A stretch of 64,000 nt of DNA from Streptomyces cynarae (GCF_025642135.1 NZ_CP106793.1:8710001-8774000), one strand, 5' to 3'. Numbered from the stretch's first letter, positions 53,315 through 61,521 are shown. Program-made: numbers and translations. The notes: generated by a model from the sequence alone, not told the origin.

Positions 53315-53505
53315 CTGATCCACCCGGGCCACCCGCGACCTCACCTCCGCCCTTGAACGGCTCGGCGCCGACCGCCAGGTCGAAGAGGCCCACCCACGGC
53401 GCCGACCCGCTCCGCCTGTCCTTCGTCTTCGGCATCGATGAGAAGACGGCCATCCGCTACGCGGCGTCGGTACGCGTGCTTCTGGGTGAGACTGTCGAGC
53501 AGTCA
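53315..53505 (+). pseudogene. Tyrosine recombinase C-terminal remnant, frameshifted
   Basis: One frame reads TRDLTSALERLGADRQVEEA and the next HGADPLRLSFVFGIDEKTAI then RYAASVRVLLGE. The DPL-L---FGID-KTAIRYA-A---LL pattern is the C-terminal tail of a large group of Streptomyces integrase-like recombinases. The catalytic domain is absent. Confidence 0.65.
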
Positions 53506-53551
53506 TCGCGGCGAAACTCGCTCGCCCTGGTTACCTCCTTGAAGAGACCCT

Positions 53552-54109
53552 ATGGGCATGGAGTTCCTCTGCTACCACCGCGACCGGCCCGGCTCCCTGC
53601 CGCTGCGCGACGAGCTAGTGGAAGATCATTGGTCCTACATGGACCGGTACGCGAAGGAGATGATCGCCCGGGGCCCCACCCTCGCCGCCGACGGCGACAC
53701 ACCCACCGGAAGCGTGCACATCGTCGACCTGCCCGATCCCGCCGCTGCCCGCGCTTTCGCCTTCGACGAGCCGAACTACCAGGCCGGCGCCTACCGGGAC
53801 GTACTGCTGCGACGGTGGCGCAACACGCTGAGGCGCACGATGTGGGACTTCCCCGGCGGCCGGACCGGCGGCAACCGGTATCTGGTGCTCGGCCTCGGCA
53901 CAGGGCAGGCCGCCGACCTCGCGGTGCCGCCCGACCGGGACGAGCTGATCGCCTACGGGCCGCTACTGTCCGACGACGGCACCACCTGGCTGGGCACGGC
54001 GGTGTTGCTCCGGGCGCCGGACCCGGAGACGGCACGCGCCATCCTGACCCCGGACCGGTACGCCGACATCGAGGTGCACAACTGGCAGTTCGGCGGGCGC
54101 CCCTCATGA
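53552..54109 (+). CDS. Double YCII-domain protein
   Basis: A 185-residue protein made of two YciI-like ferredoxin-fold domains. The first is MEFLCYHRDRPGSLPLRDEL, VEDHWSYMDRYAKEMIARGP, then SVHIVDLPDPAAARAFAFDE with the conserved His and the F--DEPN-QAG end. The second is RYLVLGLGTGQAADLAVPP, DELIAYGPLLSDDGTTWLGT ending near EVHNWQFG. YciI-like proteins are small enzymes or regulators, often beside ECF sigma factors; two ECF loci lie 1-5 kb downstream. Confidence 0.85.
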   Translation: MGMEFLCYHRDRPGSLPLRDELVEDHWSYMDRYAKEMIARGPTLAADGDTPTGSVHIVDLPDPAAARAFAFDEPNYQAGAYRDVLLRRWRNTLRRTMWDFPGGRTGGNRYLVLGLGTGQAADLAVPPDRDELIAYGPLLSDDGTTWLGTAVLLRAPDPETARAILTPDRYADIEVHNWQFGGRPS

Positions 54110-54238
54110 CGGAGGACGTCAGGCCGACGTCACCGCGGAAGTCCGTCGTATTGCTCGGCATCCCCTTGTTTCACCCGAACCCGCGGATGGATCGGCCTGA
54201 GGCATACTGGCGGACCCCTGGGTTCCGCTGAACAACTT

Positions 54239-54399
54239 TCAGTTTCCCCGAGGCCAGGGATCAGGGGAGAGCCTTTCGGTGTGCCGATCTCGCGCCGGTG
54301 GGCGGCCGGCAACCTGGCGAGGAACTCCACGGTGTGGCGTGGGACGTCGGGCGCGGCAGCATAGGCGACCAACGTGAAGCCTCTGGTTCGAGCGGACAT
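54239..54399 (-). pseudogene. Transposase N-terminal remnant
   Basis: About 47 residues read MSARTRGFTLVAYAAAPDVP, then VEFLARLPAAHRREIGTPKG. VEFL--LL---RR-IGT--GSR-L is the start of a Streptomyces IS5-type transposase group. The continuation expected (A-x-x-FRQAVLVLRWFRE) is missing; the frame runs into unrelated DNA. Confidence 0.6.
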
Positions 54400-54507
54400 G
54401 ATCTTGAAAGACCAGTCCTACCAGGGGCTTCACGCCTGCCCGTCCTCGTGGCCCACCTGGAGATCATTTCGCTGGGGGAGCCTCAGTGGGTAAGAGCCGC
54501 GCTGGGC

Positions 54508-54966
54508 TCAGCCCCAGGTCTTGCCGGCCGGTTCCTTGATGGTGCGGTTGATCCGGTTGAAGAAGTTGGTCAGCGCGATCTCCAGGTTGATCGCGCCGAT
54601 CTGCTCCTCGGTGAAGTGGGCGTTGACCTCTTCCCAGATCTCGTCCGTGACACCTGGCGCACCATCCTGCAGCCGGGTGGCGGCCTCGGTCAGCGCCAGA
54701 GCCGCGCGCTCCGCATCGGTGTAGAACGGCGCCTCGCGCCACGCTGCGACATTGTGCAGCCGCTCGTCGGTGTCACCGGCCTTCTTCCCCCCGGAGACAC
54801 CAGCGTAGACGCACGCCGAGCAGCTGTTGATCTGGCTGGCGCGCAGGTGGACCAGCGCGAGCAGCTTCGAGTCGACGCCCCCGGCGGCGATCGCCTTGTG
54901 GAGGTGCTCGATCGCGGTCCACACATCCGGGTTGGCCGTGTTCTTGTTCTTGAGCCGGTTCTCCAT
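54508..54966 (-). CDS. Carboxymuconolactone decarboxylase/AhpD-like protein
   Basis: A 152-residue AhpD-like protein. Cys49 and Cys52 (INSCSACVYAG) form the redox CxxC, followed by the family His region (DERLHNVAAWREAPFYTDAE, RAALALTEA). Such proteins act in peroxide defence or as decarboxylases. It diverges from an ECF sigma gene of the ECF41 type across 86 bases. ECF41 groups are known to be paired with carboxymuconolactone-decarboxylase-like genes, so this is the expected partner and target. The ATG at 54966 overlaps the start of the shared promoter region. Confidence 0.92.
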   Translation of the reverse strand: MENRLKNKNTANPDVWTAIEHLHKAIAAGGVDSKLLALVHLRASQINSCSACVYAGVSGGKKAGDTDERLHNVAAWREAPFYTDAERAALALTEAATRLQDGAPGVTDEIWEEVNAHFTEEQIGAINLEIALTNFFNRINRTIKEPAGKTWG

Positions 54967-55011
54967 GGGGGAGTGCTCTCCTTCATCGAGTTACGTTGCG
55001 GCGCCTCTGCG

Positions 55012-55027
55012 CGTCATCCCTATGACG
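55012..55027. promoter_or_regulatory. Palindrome between CMD and ECF genes
   Basis: CGTCAT and ATGACG are perfect 6-bp arms around CCCT, in the 86-base space between the divergent genes. CGTC is the type of -10 element used by many ECF sigma factors, here present on both strands. No TGTCACA-type -35 was found at a suitable distance. Confidence 0.4.
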
Positions 55028-55052
55028 GAGCAGCTTCCAGGGAGGTAACAAC

Positions 55053-55928
55053 ATGGCCGGCACCCATCCCGCAGACCCGATCGCCGACGCCTTCGAGTGC
55101 CACCGTGACCGGCTCCACGGCGTCGCCCACCGCATGCTCGGATCACATGCCGACGCGGAAGACGTGGTCCAAGAGGCGTGGCTGCGTCTGTCCCGCCAGG
55201 ACGCCGACACCATCGACAACCTCGGCGGCTGGCTGACCACCGTGGTCGGCCGCATCAGCCTCGATTACCTGCGGTCGAGCCGTATCCGCCCGGAAGTCTC
55301 CTTCGACGACCAGCTGCCCGAATTCACCGTGACGCTCGACGACGCACCTGCTCCGGAGGAGCTCGTGGCGCTCGGGGACTCCGTCGGCCTCGCGCTCCTC
55401 ACGGTCCTCGACTCGCTTCGCCCTGACGAACGACTGGCGTTCGTGCTGCACGACGTGTTCGCCGTGGCCTTCGGCGAGATCGGCACCATTCTCGGCAAGT
55501 CCGCCGACGCGACCAAAATGCTGGCCAGCCGCGCCCGCAGGAAAGTACAAGCCGCCCAGCAGCCGGCAAGCGCCGGACGACAACAACGCGCGGTGGTCCA
55601 AGCCTTCCTGGCCGCGGCCCGCGACGGCCGATTCGAGCAGCTGCTGCAGGTCCTCCACCCCGAAGTGAAGTTCACCGTCCACACCCCGAACGGCGCGTTC
55701 GTGACGCTGGGAGCAACTGAAGTCGCCACCCGCGCGCGAGTGGCCGGCAGCGCAGCACGAGGACATGCGGCGACCGTCAACGGCCGCCCCGGCGTCATCT
55801 CCTGGAGCGAGGACGGCACCACGCTTTCCCTCCTGGCCTTCACTGTCGCCGACGGCCATATCACCGAGATCACCGCCGTGGTCGATCCGGCCGAACTCGC
55901 GCTCATGCACCTGCCGAACCCGGTGTGA
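55053..55928 (+). CDS. ECF41-type RNA polymerase sigma factor with SnoaL-like tail
   Basis: A 291-residue sigma-70 protein. Region 2 has HRMLGSHADAEDVVQEAWLR; region 4 has PDERLAFVLHDVFAVAFGEI then SADATKMLASRARRKV. A SnoaL-like domain follows (VVQAFLAAARDGRFEQLLQV) with VNGRPGVISW, a motif of ECF41 proteins whose tail controls sigma activity. The inter-region WLPEP motif of ECF41 is not kept; QLPEF stands nearby. AGGGAGGT precedes the ATG. It pairs with the divergent AhpD-like gene. Confidence 0.92.
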   Translation: MAGTHPADPIADAFECHRDRLHGVAHRMLGSHADAEDVVQEAWLRLSRQDADTIDNLGGWLTTVVGRISLDYLRSSRIRPEVSFDDQLPEFTVTLDDAPAPEELVALGDSVGLALLTVLDSLRPDERLAFVLHDVFAVAFGEIGTILGKSADATKMLASRARRKVQAAQQPASAGRQQRAVVQAFLAAARDGRFEQLLQVLHPEVKFTVHTPNGAFVTLGATEVATRARVAGSAARGHAATVNGRPGVISWSEDGTTLSLLAFTVADGHITEITAVVDPAELALMHLPNPV

Positions 55929-56208
55929 CTCCCTACTGGCGAAGGCCCGCATACTCGAAGTGGTCCACGCCGGATCCGGCAGAGACGTTGAACCTGGCCT
56001 CTGAGAAAACCTCACTCAGGGAGATGTCGGCTTGATCAACGTCAGTGGCTTCTGATGTCGCTCGGCCCATCCGCGTGTCGCCATGCGGGGTATTCGATCG
56101 GTTATGCCCTCTCCAAGCGGGTGTGCTGCGTGGAGGTCGTGTGGCATCTCGCTTCCGCCTCGGCGGTACTGCGTAATGTTGGGCTTCCGGACGGATCATG
56201 GGGGGCTT

Positions 56209-56844
56209 GTGAGTCTGAAGAACGCCTACTTGGAGACCGCCGCGCTGGCCGCAGCGTTGCTGGACTCACCGGAAGTGGCCGCTTCGTGGGAGAAACCCAG
56301 CGCATTGGCGCAGTGGACTGTCGGTGGTCTGGCCGGCCACCTCGCGTATCAGATTTTCAGCGTGGATCCGGCGCTGGAGGGACCCGCCTCTGAGCAGGAA
56401 CCCATCCCAGTGCTGGAACACTATGCGCGAGCCGTGTGGATTGATGCGCCGCTCGACGGTGAAGTCAGCTCTGGGATTCGAGCGAAGGGCGACGGCATCT
56501 CGTCCGAAGGCGTGCGGCGCCTGGTCGAGCGGGTCCATGCCGCGCTCGACCAGCAGCGGTCCGGCCTTGAGGAGGTGCATGGCGACTGGGTGGTGTTCAT
56601 GCCGCAAACGGGGTGGGCGCTGAGCCTGGACGACTTCCTCGTGACCCGACTGGTCGAGCTCGCTGTGCATATGGATGACCTGGCGGTCAGCGTGGGCCTC
56701 AGCGTGCCGAAGCTTCCCGGCGCGGCCCTCGATCCGGTAGTTGCGCTGCTGACGGGGCTTGCCATCCGGCGCCATGGCCAAGCGGCAATGCTGCGTGCCC
56801 TGACTCGCGCGGAGCGGGCACCAACTGCGATCAACGTGTTCTGA
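56209..56844 (+). CDS. Maleylpyruvate isomerase/DinB-like protein
   Basis: A 211-residue protein of the mycothiol-dependent maleylpyruvate isomerase N-terminal (DinB-like) family: SLKNAYLETAALAAALLDSP, WTVGGLAGHLAYQIFSVDPA with the first metal His, and LVTRLVELAVHMDDLAVSVG with the HxxD pair. Family members use mycothiol, the actinobacterial thiol, or bind metal for detoxification. GTG 56209 after GGGGG is chosen; ATG 56176 is an alternative. It is a single gene. Confidence 0.82.
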   Translation: MSLKNAYLETAALAAALLDSPEVAASWEKPSALAQWTVGGLAGHLAYQIFSVDPALEGPASEQEPIPVLEHYARAVWIDAPLDGEVSSGIRAKGDGISSEGVRRLVERVHAALDQQRSGLEEVHGDWVVFMPQTGWALSLDDFLVTRLVELAVHMDDLAVSVGLSVPKLPGAALDPVVALLTGLAIRRHGQAAMLRALTRAERAPTAINVF

Positions 56845-56890
56845 ACATTGCGTCAGCTCGCATCAGCCCGTTCGGCATGGGCTCTGGGAC

Positions 56891-57020
56891 GTGGTCCTTG
56901 CTGACAAGGCGCACTCCTCCCGCGCGATCCGCGACCATCTGCGCAAGCGCTGCATCCGCGTGGTGATTCCCGTTCCGGCGGACCAGGGCGGCCACCGGCT
57001 GCGTCTAAGCGCGGTACATG
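56891..57020 (+). pseudogene. IS5-family transposase fragment
   Basis: About 43 residues: VLADKAHSSRAIRDHLRKRC, then IRVVIPVPADQGGHRLR. aDKAYsSRaiRayLRrRGIravIPvPaDQ is a typical stretch around the second catalytic Asp of Streptomyces IS5 transposases. No start and no downstream part remain. Confidence 0.75.
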
Positions 57021-57061
57021 GACCGGTGTTCCGAACTCCGCACTCTTGTCGATCTCGCGGG

Positions 57062-57499
57062 TCAGCCTTCGGATGGACGCGGGGCGCGCCGGTGCGCTCG
57101 TTCCTTCAGCTCCTCCTCGTCGACCAGCGTGAGCATCGGCTGACCCGGCGCGCACACCATGGTCACCACGAACTTGGTCGGTGCGTCCGACAGGGCGTTG
57201 CCGTCCTGGTAGTGGATCACGTCACCGCCTGGCTCCCAGAACGTCCCACCGGCCTCGACCACACGCTCCGGCTCGCCCTCGAGCTCGAACCGGAGGGCGC
57301 CCTCCATCACGTAGCCGAACGACGGGCCCGAGTGGCGATGCGGAGGGAGCCCGGGATGACCGGGAGGCCACTCGACGAGGATGGTCATCCCCGAACCCCC
57401 TTCGGGAAAGAAGGGCGGAGTGACTTCCTGCAGCAACTTGACTTCGGGCGGCAAGGAGACCTCGTGGGCGCTTCCGTGCTCTGAGTTCTTCGCGGACAT
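57062..57499 (-). CDS. Cupin-domain protein 1
   Basis: A 145-residue single-cupin protein. Motif 1 is GHPGLPPHRHSGPSFGYVME with two metal His and later Glu in EGALRFELEGE; motif 2 is FWEPGGDVIHYQDGNALSDA with the last His. The function is unknown; cupins of this kind are dioxygenase- or isomerase-like. It is paralogous to the cupin at 57951-58361, which diverges from an ECF41 sigma gene, so both may belong to that regulon. The ATG at 57499 starts MSAKNSEHGSAHEVSLPP. Confidence 0.9.
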   Translation of the reverse strand: MSAKNSEHGSAHEVSLPPEVKLLQEVTPPFFPEGGSGMTILVEWPPGHPGLPPHRHSGPSFGYVMEGALRFELEGEPERVVEAGGTFWEPGGDVIHYQDGNALSDAPTKFVVTMVCAPGQPMLTLVDEEELKERAHRRAPRPSEG

Positions 57500-57950
57500 G
57501 TACCACACCTCCGTAAGCCTGCCCGGAATGGGCGATCTTGCGCCGGCCACCGCATTTCCGGACAGGTGTACCGACCCACTCGTTCGGCGGTGACCATGTT
57601 CGCCGGTACCCGGCTCACACAACTCGCTTCGCGATGAGGACAAGCCACAGCCCACATCCGTGACAGGCCCTGCGTCTCCTGCCTCGCCCAAACGGTCTCC
57701 CCACCACCCTGCCTCCCGTCGGCGGCCGCCACAATCCGGGAGCCGGCGGCATCGAGACCGCCTCGCACCATGTCATCGGCGGGCATCATTGCGATGTCGC
57801 TACGGACTCCGTCGGGTCCGACGGCCTGATCCGCGAAGAGGGCCGGCGTCTGGGCGACCGGCGGCGGCCCTCTCGGCGCCCTGGGTCGCCACCGTGGCCT
57901 GGCTGTACGTCAGCTTCGAGAACTCGAACTTCCGATTCTGGGCGTGGGCA
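57500..57950. other. Intergenic region between the two cupin genes
   Basis: About 450 bases. It holds the promoter of cupin 1 and a relic of a VOC gene at 57779-57845. Nothing else is recognised. Confidence 0.4.
57779..57845 (-). pseudogene. Relic of the VOC gene (partial duplicate of 19.4 kb)
   Basis: About 65 bases are nearly identical to the middle of the VOC gene near 19390-19456. The shared part includes GACTCCGTCGRGTCCGACGG and GCCTGATCCGCGAAGAG, and reads leftward as FADQAVGPDGVRSDIAMM. No further homology is seen on either side, so this is a scar of a second copy. Confidence 0.7.
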
Positions 57951-58361
57951 TCAGGGCCGGGTAACCCGTAGGTGTCGTCGTTCGGCCAGTTCCTCGGCGC
58001 CGACCACGGTCAGAACCGGGGTACCCGGCGGCGCGAACATGGTCACCACCAGCTGTGACTGCGCGTCCGGGAGGTTGTTGGCGCCCTGGTAATGGATCAC
58101 GTCGCCCCCAGGCTCGAACAGGGCGTCACCGGCTTTGAGCACCCGGGGCGGCTGCCCCTCCAGCTCGAAGAGGATCTCGCCCTGGGTCACGTAGCCGAAG
58201 ACCGGCCCGGGGTGTCGGTGCGGCGGCGCACCGGGGTCACCGGGTGGCAGGGTGACCCGGATGGTCCTGGCCTCGGCGTCGGCCGGTATCCGGGCCGCCG
58301 CTTCCGGCAGGGCAGCGATCACCTCAACGCCCGGGGGCAGGTGTGCGTGCTCGGCGCTCAT
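57951..58361 (-). CDS. Cupin-domain protein 2, divergent from ECF41 sigma gene
   Basis: A 136-residue cupin: PGDPGAPPHRHPGPVFGYVT, QGEILFELEGQPPRVLKAGD and LFEPGGDVIHYQGANNLPDA. The His and Glu metal ligands are all present. The end, FAPPGTPVLTVVGAEELAER, parallels cupin 1. GGAGGAG precedes the ATG. It diverges from the ECF41 sigma gene 180 bases away, the arrangement in which ECF41 factors control the neighbouring oxidoreductase-, decarboxylase- or cupin-type gene. Confidence 0.9.
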   Translation of the reverse strand: MSAEHAHLPPGVEVIAALPEAAARIPADAEARTIRVTLPPGDPGAPPHRHPGPVFGYVTQGEILFELEGQPPRVLKAGDALFEPGGDVIHYQGANNLPDAQSQLVVTMFAPPGTPVLTVVGAEELAERRHLRVTRP

Positions 58362-58541
58362 GTTCTCCTCCAAACAGGGACTGTCCACAGGAAGGACAAG
58401 ACGGCCTCCCCGTTTGTGACAGCCCAACGCGGCGAACGCGGAGATACAGCGGCCGTAGGATCGCAGCGGGCGGGCGTCCTCGCGCCGGAGGTACGCCCCG
58501 CCTTGGGGGCACGACGGTTGACCTGCGGAGGCATCGGCACC

Positions 58542-59456
58542 ATGGACGAGCAACAGCAGCTCACCGACGACTCCCTCGACGAAGCGACGAACGCGTTCGA
58601 GCGATTGCGTCCCCGGCTGTTCGGTATCGCCTACCGCATCCTGGGCAGCGTGTCCGAGGCTGAGGACGTCGTGCAGGACGTGTGGCCGCGCTGGCAGGGT
58701 GCCGACCGGAGCGCGGTGCGGGATCCCGGGGCGTTCCTGGCGAAGATCACCACGCGTCTGGCGATCAACGTGGCTCAGTCGGCGCGGGTTCGCCGTGAGG
58801 CGTACGTGGGGCCGTGGCTGCCGGAGCCCGTGGACACCAGTGTGGATCCGCAGGTCGGCGCGGAGCGCGGCGAGGCGCTGGAGATGGCCGTGCTGCTGGT
58901 CCTTCAGAAGCTGAACCCCGTGGAACGGGCGGCCTACGTGCTGCGGGAGGCGTTCGGTTACGCGTACGACGAGATCGCGGGCATGCTCCAGCTGAGCCAG
59001 GCCAATACGCGGCAGATCCTCAGCCGGGCCCGTAAGCGCCTGTCCGCCGAGCGGCGGGAACCCGTCGAGGCGGCCCAGCACCGACGGCTGGTCGAGGCCT
59101 TCGTCGCCGCCGCGCAGCACGGTGACGTCGCCGCGCTCGAGAGTGTGCTGTCGGCGGACGTCGTCGCCTACGCGGACGGGAACGGCATGCGCGGTGTGGC
59201 ACGGGTGGAGATCGTGGGAGCCGAGCGCGTGGCCAGGGTCAGCGCCTTCGCGAAGAAGTTCTTCCCCGGGGCTGAGTACGGCGTGGCCCAGGCGAACGGC
59301 CGACCCAGCCTGCTGCTCGTCCAGGACGGGGTCACGGTCGCTCTGGTGAGCGTCACCGCGGGACCGGACGGTATCGACACGCTGTACTGGGTCCTGGCGC
59401 CCGACAAGCTGAGGGCCTACGAGCGGTCGACTCGCAGACCCACGGGACGCCCGTAG
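58542..59456 (+). CDS. ECF41-type RNA polymerase sigma factor
   Basis: A 304-residue ECF sigma factor. Region 2 has RLFGIAYRILGSVSEAEDVV; region 4 has NPVERAAYVLREAFGYAYDE and QLSQANTRQILSRARKRLS. Between them stands WLPEPV, and the SnoaL-like tail has QANGRPSLLLVQDG; WLPEP and NGRP are the two hallmarks of ECF41. The tail regulates core binding, replacing a separate anti-sigma factor. The ATG follows GGAGG. It diverges from cupin 2 and is the second ECF41-type gene within 3.5 kb. Confidence 0.93.
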   Translation: MDEQQQLTDDSLDEATNAFERLRPRLFGIAYRILGSVSEAEDVVQDVWPRWQGADRSAVRDPGAFLAKITTRLAINVAQSARVRREAYVGPWLPEPVDTSVDPQVGAERGEALEMAVLLVLQKLNPVERAAYVLREAFGYAYDEIAGMLQLSQANTRQILSRARKRLSAERREPVEAAQHRRLVEAFVAAAQHGDVAALESVLSADVVAYADGNGMRGVARVEIVGAERVARVSAFAKKFFPGAEYGVAQANGRPSLLLVQDGVTVALVSVTAGPDGIDTLYWVLAPDKLRAYERSTRRPTGRP

Positions 59457-59474
59457 CCGCTCTGACGACGGGGG

Positions 59475-59646
59475 GACCGGCCAGCTCCGCGGCAAGTGCG
59501 CGGAGACGCTCTGCGCGACTCGCCACCAGCGCCAGATCGTGACCGTCCGCAGCGAGCCGACGTGCGTAGGCCGCACCGATACCCGAGGAGGCACCGGTCA
59601 CGATGGCTGTTCCCCTGGCGGGAAGGAATTCACGATGGATGGTCAT
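59475..59646 (-). pseudogene. SDR N-terminal remnant
   Basis: From the ATG at 59646, after GAGGACTTC: LPARGTAIVTGASSGIGAAY, then ARRLAADGHDLALVASRAER and LRALAAELA. This is the first beta-alpha-beta unit of a short-chain dehydrogenase with its cofactor loop. It breaks off about 55 residues in and becomes antisense to the end of the sigma gene, so the sigma locus appears to have been inserted or joined here. Confidence 0.8.
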
Positions 59647-59722
59647 GAAGTCCTCTTTGCATTCGTGATTTGACGGAGGCGTCCCTCAGGTGGACACCAC
59701 CCGAGTCCAGGGCCGTCGGCGG

Positions 59723-60139
59723 CTACGCGACGGGGATGTTCCTGGCCTCGGCAGTGATGATCTTCAGCGCCTCGGCGATGCGGTCGCGGTGGGTGCGGTG
59801 GGACACTACGCAGACGCGCAGGGTGTAGCGGCTGTCGACGACCGTCCTGGAGAGCACGATGCGCTGGTGGCCGTTGATCCGCTTCAGCAGACGGCGACTC
59901 GCCTCATCGGCCCGCTCGGCGGCGGCCCGGCTGCCGTCGGCGGGGCGGATGCGGAATATCACGGTGGACAGGTCCGGGCGCTGCGGGACCTCCAGCTCCG
60001 CGACGCCGGACAGCGTGGCGTAAACCGCGGTGGTGTAGACGGTGCCGCCGGCGAGATCCGGTGGCCTGTTGACCAGCGGTGGCTCGATGGCGACGTTCTC
60101 CGCGACGGTCCCCGCCCGCCACAACAGGCCGAATTTCAT
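59723..60139 (-). pseudogene. PLP-dependent decarboxylase C-terminal remnant
   Basis: About 138 residues: MKFGLLWRAG at the start, a poorly conserved middle, then VAELEVPQRPDLSTVIFRIR and RLLKRINGHQRIVLSRTVVD, SRYTLRVCVVSHRTHRDRIA. K-W-LWRA and ---ST-V-G-y-LRVCIVN-RT are typical of the C-terminal domain of aromatic-L-amino-acid/glutamate-type decarboxylases. The PLP-lysine domain (about 330 residues) is missing. Its upstream edge coincides with the start of the divergent Lrp-type gene. Confidence 0.7.
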
Positions 60140-60707
60140 GCCACGGCCCCTGTGCGACCGCATCGACCGGGCGATCCTGGACCACCTCCAGCGCCACGGA
60201 CGCACCCCCAACGTCGACCTCGCCGAGGCCGTACGCCTGTCACCCTCGCGCCGCACCAAGGCGCTGGAGGAGGACGGGGTCCTGGCCGGCTACCGGGCCG
60301 ATCTGGACCGCGAGCGCGTCGGCCTCGGGCTGACGGTGTTCCTCTCCCTCAAGGTCGAGCACTCCCGCACCACCTCCCCGGTGGTCGAAGCGGCACTGAG
60401 GGCGATCGACCACATGGTTGCCTGCTATGTGGTCTCCGACGACGCCGACTTCTTCGTCGAGCTAGCCGTGCCGGACCTACGCACCTTCGAAAAGGTGCTC
60501 ACAAACCAGATCCTGGCCAACGGTCCCGTTCGCGACGCCCGCAGCACCTTCTGCATCCGCACCGTCATCGGTCGCGGCCCGCTACCGCTCACCTCCCTGG
60601 CTCGGCCCGCGTGCATGACCGGCTGGAAGATGAAGCAGCAAGCTGAGCGCCGGAGCGGCCAACTGAAGCGCCCACTGGCTGAAGCGCTCAGTCGCACCGC
60701 CATGTGA
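60138..60707 (+). CDS. Lrp/AsnC-family regulator with shortened HTH
   Basis: A 189-residue regulator. The N-terminus is IDRAILDHLQRHGRTPNVDL then AEAVRLSPSRRTKALEEDGV; typical family members read LSPSPCLRRxxxLEExGV, so three residues are missing at the start of the recognition helix. The RAM domain is present (GLTVFLSLKVEHSRTTSPVV, VACYVVSDDADFFVELAVPD, VRDARSTFCIRTVIGRGPLP) and is followed by a 30-residue basic extension. The deletion may abolish or alter DNA binding. It abuts a decarboxylase remnant on the opposite strand. Confidence 0.82.
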   Translation: MPRPLCDRIDRAILDHLQRHGRTPNVDLAEAVRLSPSRRTKALEEDGVLAGYRADLDRERVGLGLTVFLSLKVEHSRTTSPVVEAALRAIDHMVACYVVSDDADFFVELAVPDLRTFEKVLTNQILANGPVRDARSTFCIRTVIGRGPLPLTSLARPACMTGWKMKQQAERRSGQLKRPLAEALSRTAM

Positions 60708-60749
60708 CGGCTCCGTCGTGTCGGCTTGGCCAGGATATCGAACACGTGG

Positions 60750-60759
60750 CCTAATTAGG
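60750..60759. promoter_or_regulatory. CCTAATTAGG palindrome before small-gene pair
   Basis: A perfect 10-bp AT-rich palindrome ending three bases before the ATG at 60763. It could be a -10/operator element of a near-leaderless transcript. Confidence 0.3.
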
Positions 60760-60762
60760 TGC

Positions 60763-60990
60763 ATGGAGCATGCCCCCTTCCCCCGCGACTTGATCGAGGT
60801 CCAGGCGGACTGGCAGCGCACGTACGCGGCGCTTGCCGTGCCGCGCCCGGTGCACACCACGGCACTGCGCCGCCTGCAGATCCTGTCCGGCCGGCTGCTG
60901 TTTCACCCGTACTGGTCCGGCCCGGGCCGGATGCCGACGGCCCGGGGGGAGCTGCGCCGCCAGGCTCGTGCCCTGGAACGGCTGCCGTGA
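60763..60990 (+). CDS. Small hypothetical protein
   Basis: A 75-residue protein with good GC bias: MEHAPFPRDLIEVQADWQRT, TALRRLQILSGRLLFHPYWS and a basic C-terminus. I recognise the style of small Streptomyces proteins with HPYW but no function. There is no SD; a palindrome immediately precedes the ATG. Its stop overlaps the next gene's GTG (GTGA). Confidence 0.65.
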   Translation: MEHAPFPRDLIEVQADWQRTYAALAVPRPVHTTALRRLQILSGRLLFHPYWSGPGRMPTARGELRRQARALERLP

Positions 60991-61229
60991 CGACGCACCT
61001 GGTCTGCCTGCGGTTCAAGGCCGGCGGCCCGGCGGTCGCCGGGGAGTGGGCCGATGGGGCGACCGCTCGCCGTACCTGGCGTGACTGGTTCGGGCTGTAC
61101 GGCAGCGACGAGAAGGTCGTCATCCGGCTCGCCGAGGACGGCGACGGGAGCGAGCGGGTGCTGATGGTGTGGGAGCGGGGGCGGGCCGTGGAGAGGGGAT
61201 CGGACGGCGGTCACCCGTCCGGCAGCTAG
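60987..61229 (+). CDS. Small hypothetical protein, coupled to upstream gene
   Basis: An 80-residue protein starting at GTG 60987, overlapping the previous stop. It reads TTHLVCLRFKAGGPAVAGEW, RTWRDWFGLYGSDEKVVIRL and RVLMVWERGRAVERG. No known domain is evident. The overlap predicts co-expression and perhaps interaction with the preceding small protein. Confidence 0.6.
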   Translation: MTTHLVCLRFKAGGPAVAGEWADGATARRTWRDWFGLYGSDEKVVIRLAEDGDGSERVLMVWERGRAVERGSDGGHPSGS

Positions 61230-61239
61230 TGGGTCTTCA

Positions 61240-61465
61240 TGTCGGCCCGGCGGCATCTACGCCCGGCTCGAGGAGCTGGGCCATCGCCTCGGCCACTTCG
61301 AGGAGGAGATCCGGGCCCGGATGCCCTCGCCTGCTGAGGTCAAGACGCTCCGTCTGGCCTTTGGTGTGCCAGTCATTCACCTGCTCCGGACGGGCCGTGG
61401 AGGTCTGCGACACGGTCATGGCGGCGGACGACCACCTCCTGTCGTACCAGCTCCCGGCAACGTGA
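61240..61465 (+). pseudogene. GntR-family regulator UTRA-domain remnant
   Basis: One frame reads GGIYARLEELGHRLGHFEEE, IRARMPSPAEVKTLRLAFGV and PVIHLLRTGRG, and after a shift the next reads RAVEVCDTVMAADDHLLSYQ and ends. IY-RLEE-GH-l--F-E-v-AR-P-P-E---L-l--G-PV--l-RT is the UTRA effector domain of GntR/HutC regulators. The winged helix is missing. Confidence 0.75.
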
Positions 61466-61521
61466 TCGTAGGCCGCAGGGGTCTGCAGGGACAGTGCTCT
61501 GCGGACGGACCTGCCGCGACG

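Noticed and set aside
58400..58421. TGTCACA and CGTC on the minus strand upstream of cupin 2, resembling the reported ECF41 promoter
   Set aside because: They are only 11 bases apart, too short for the spacing expected of a -35/-10 pair, so I do not claim a promoter.
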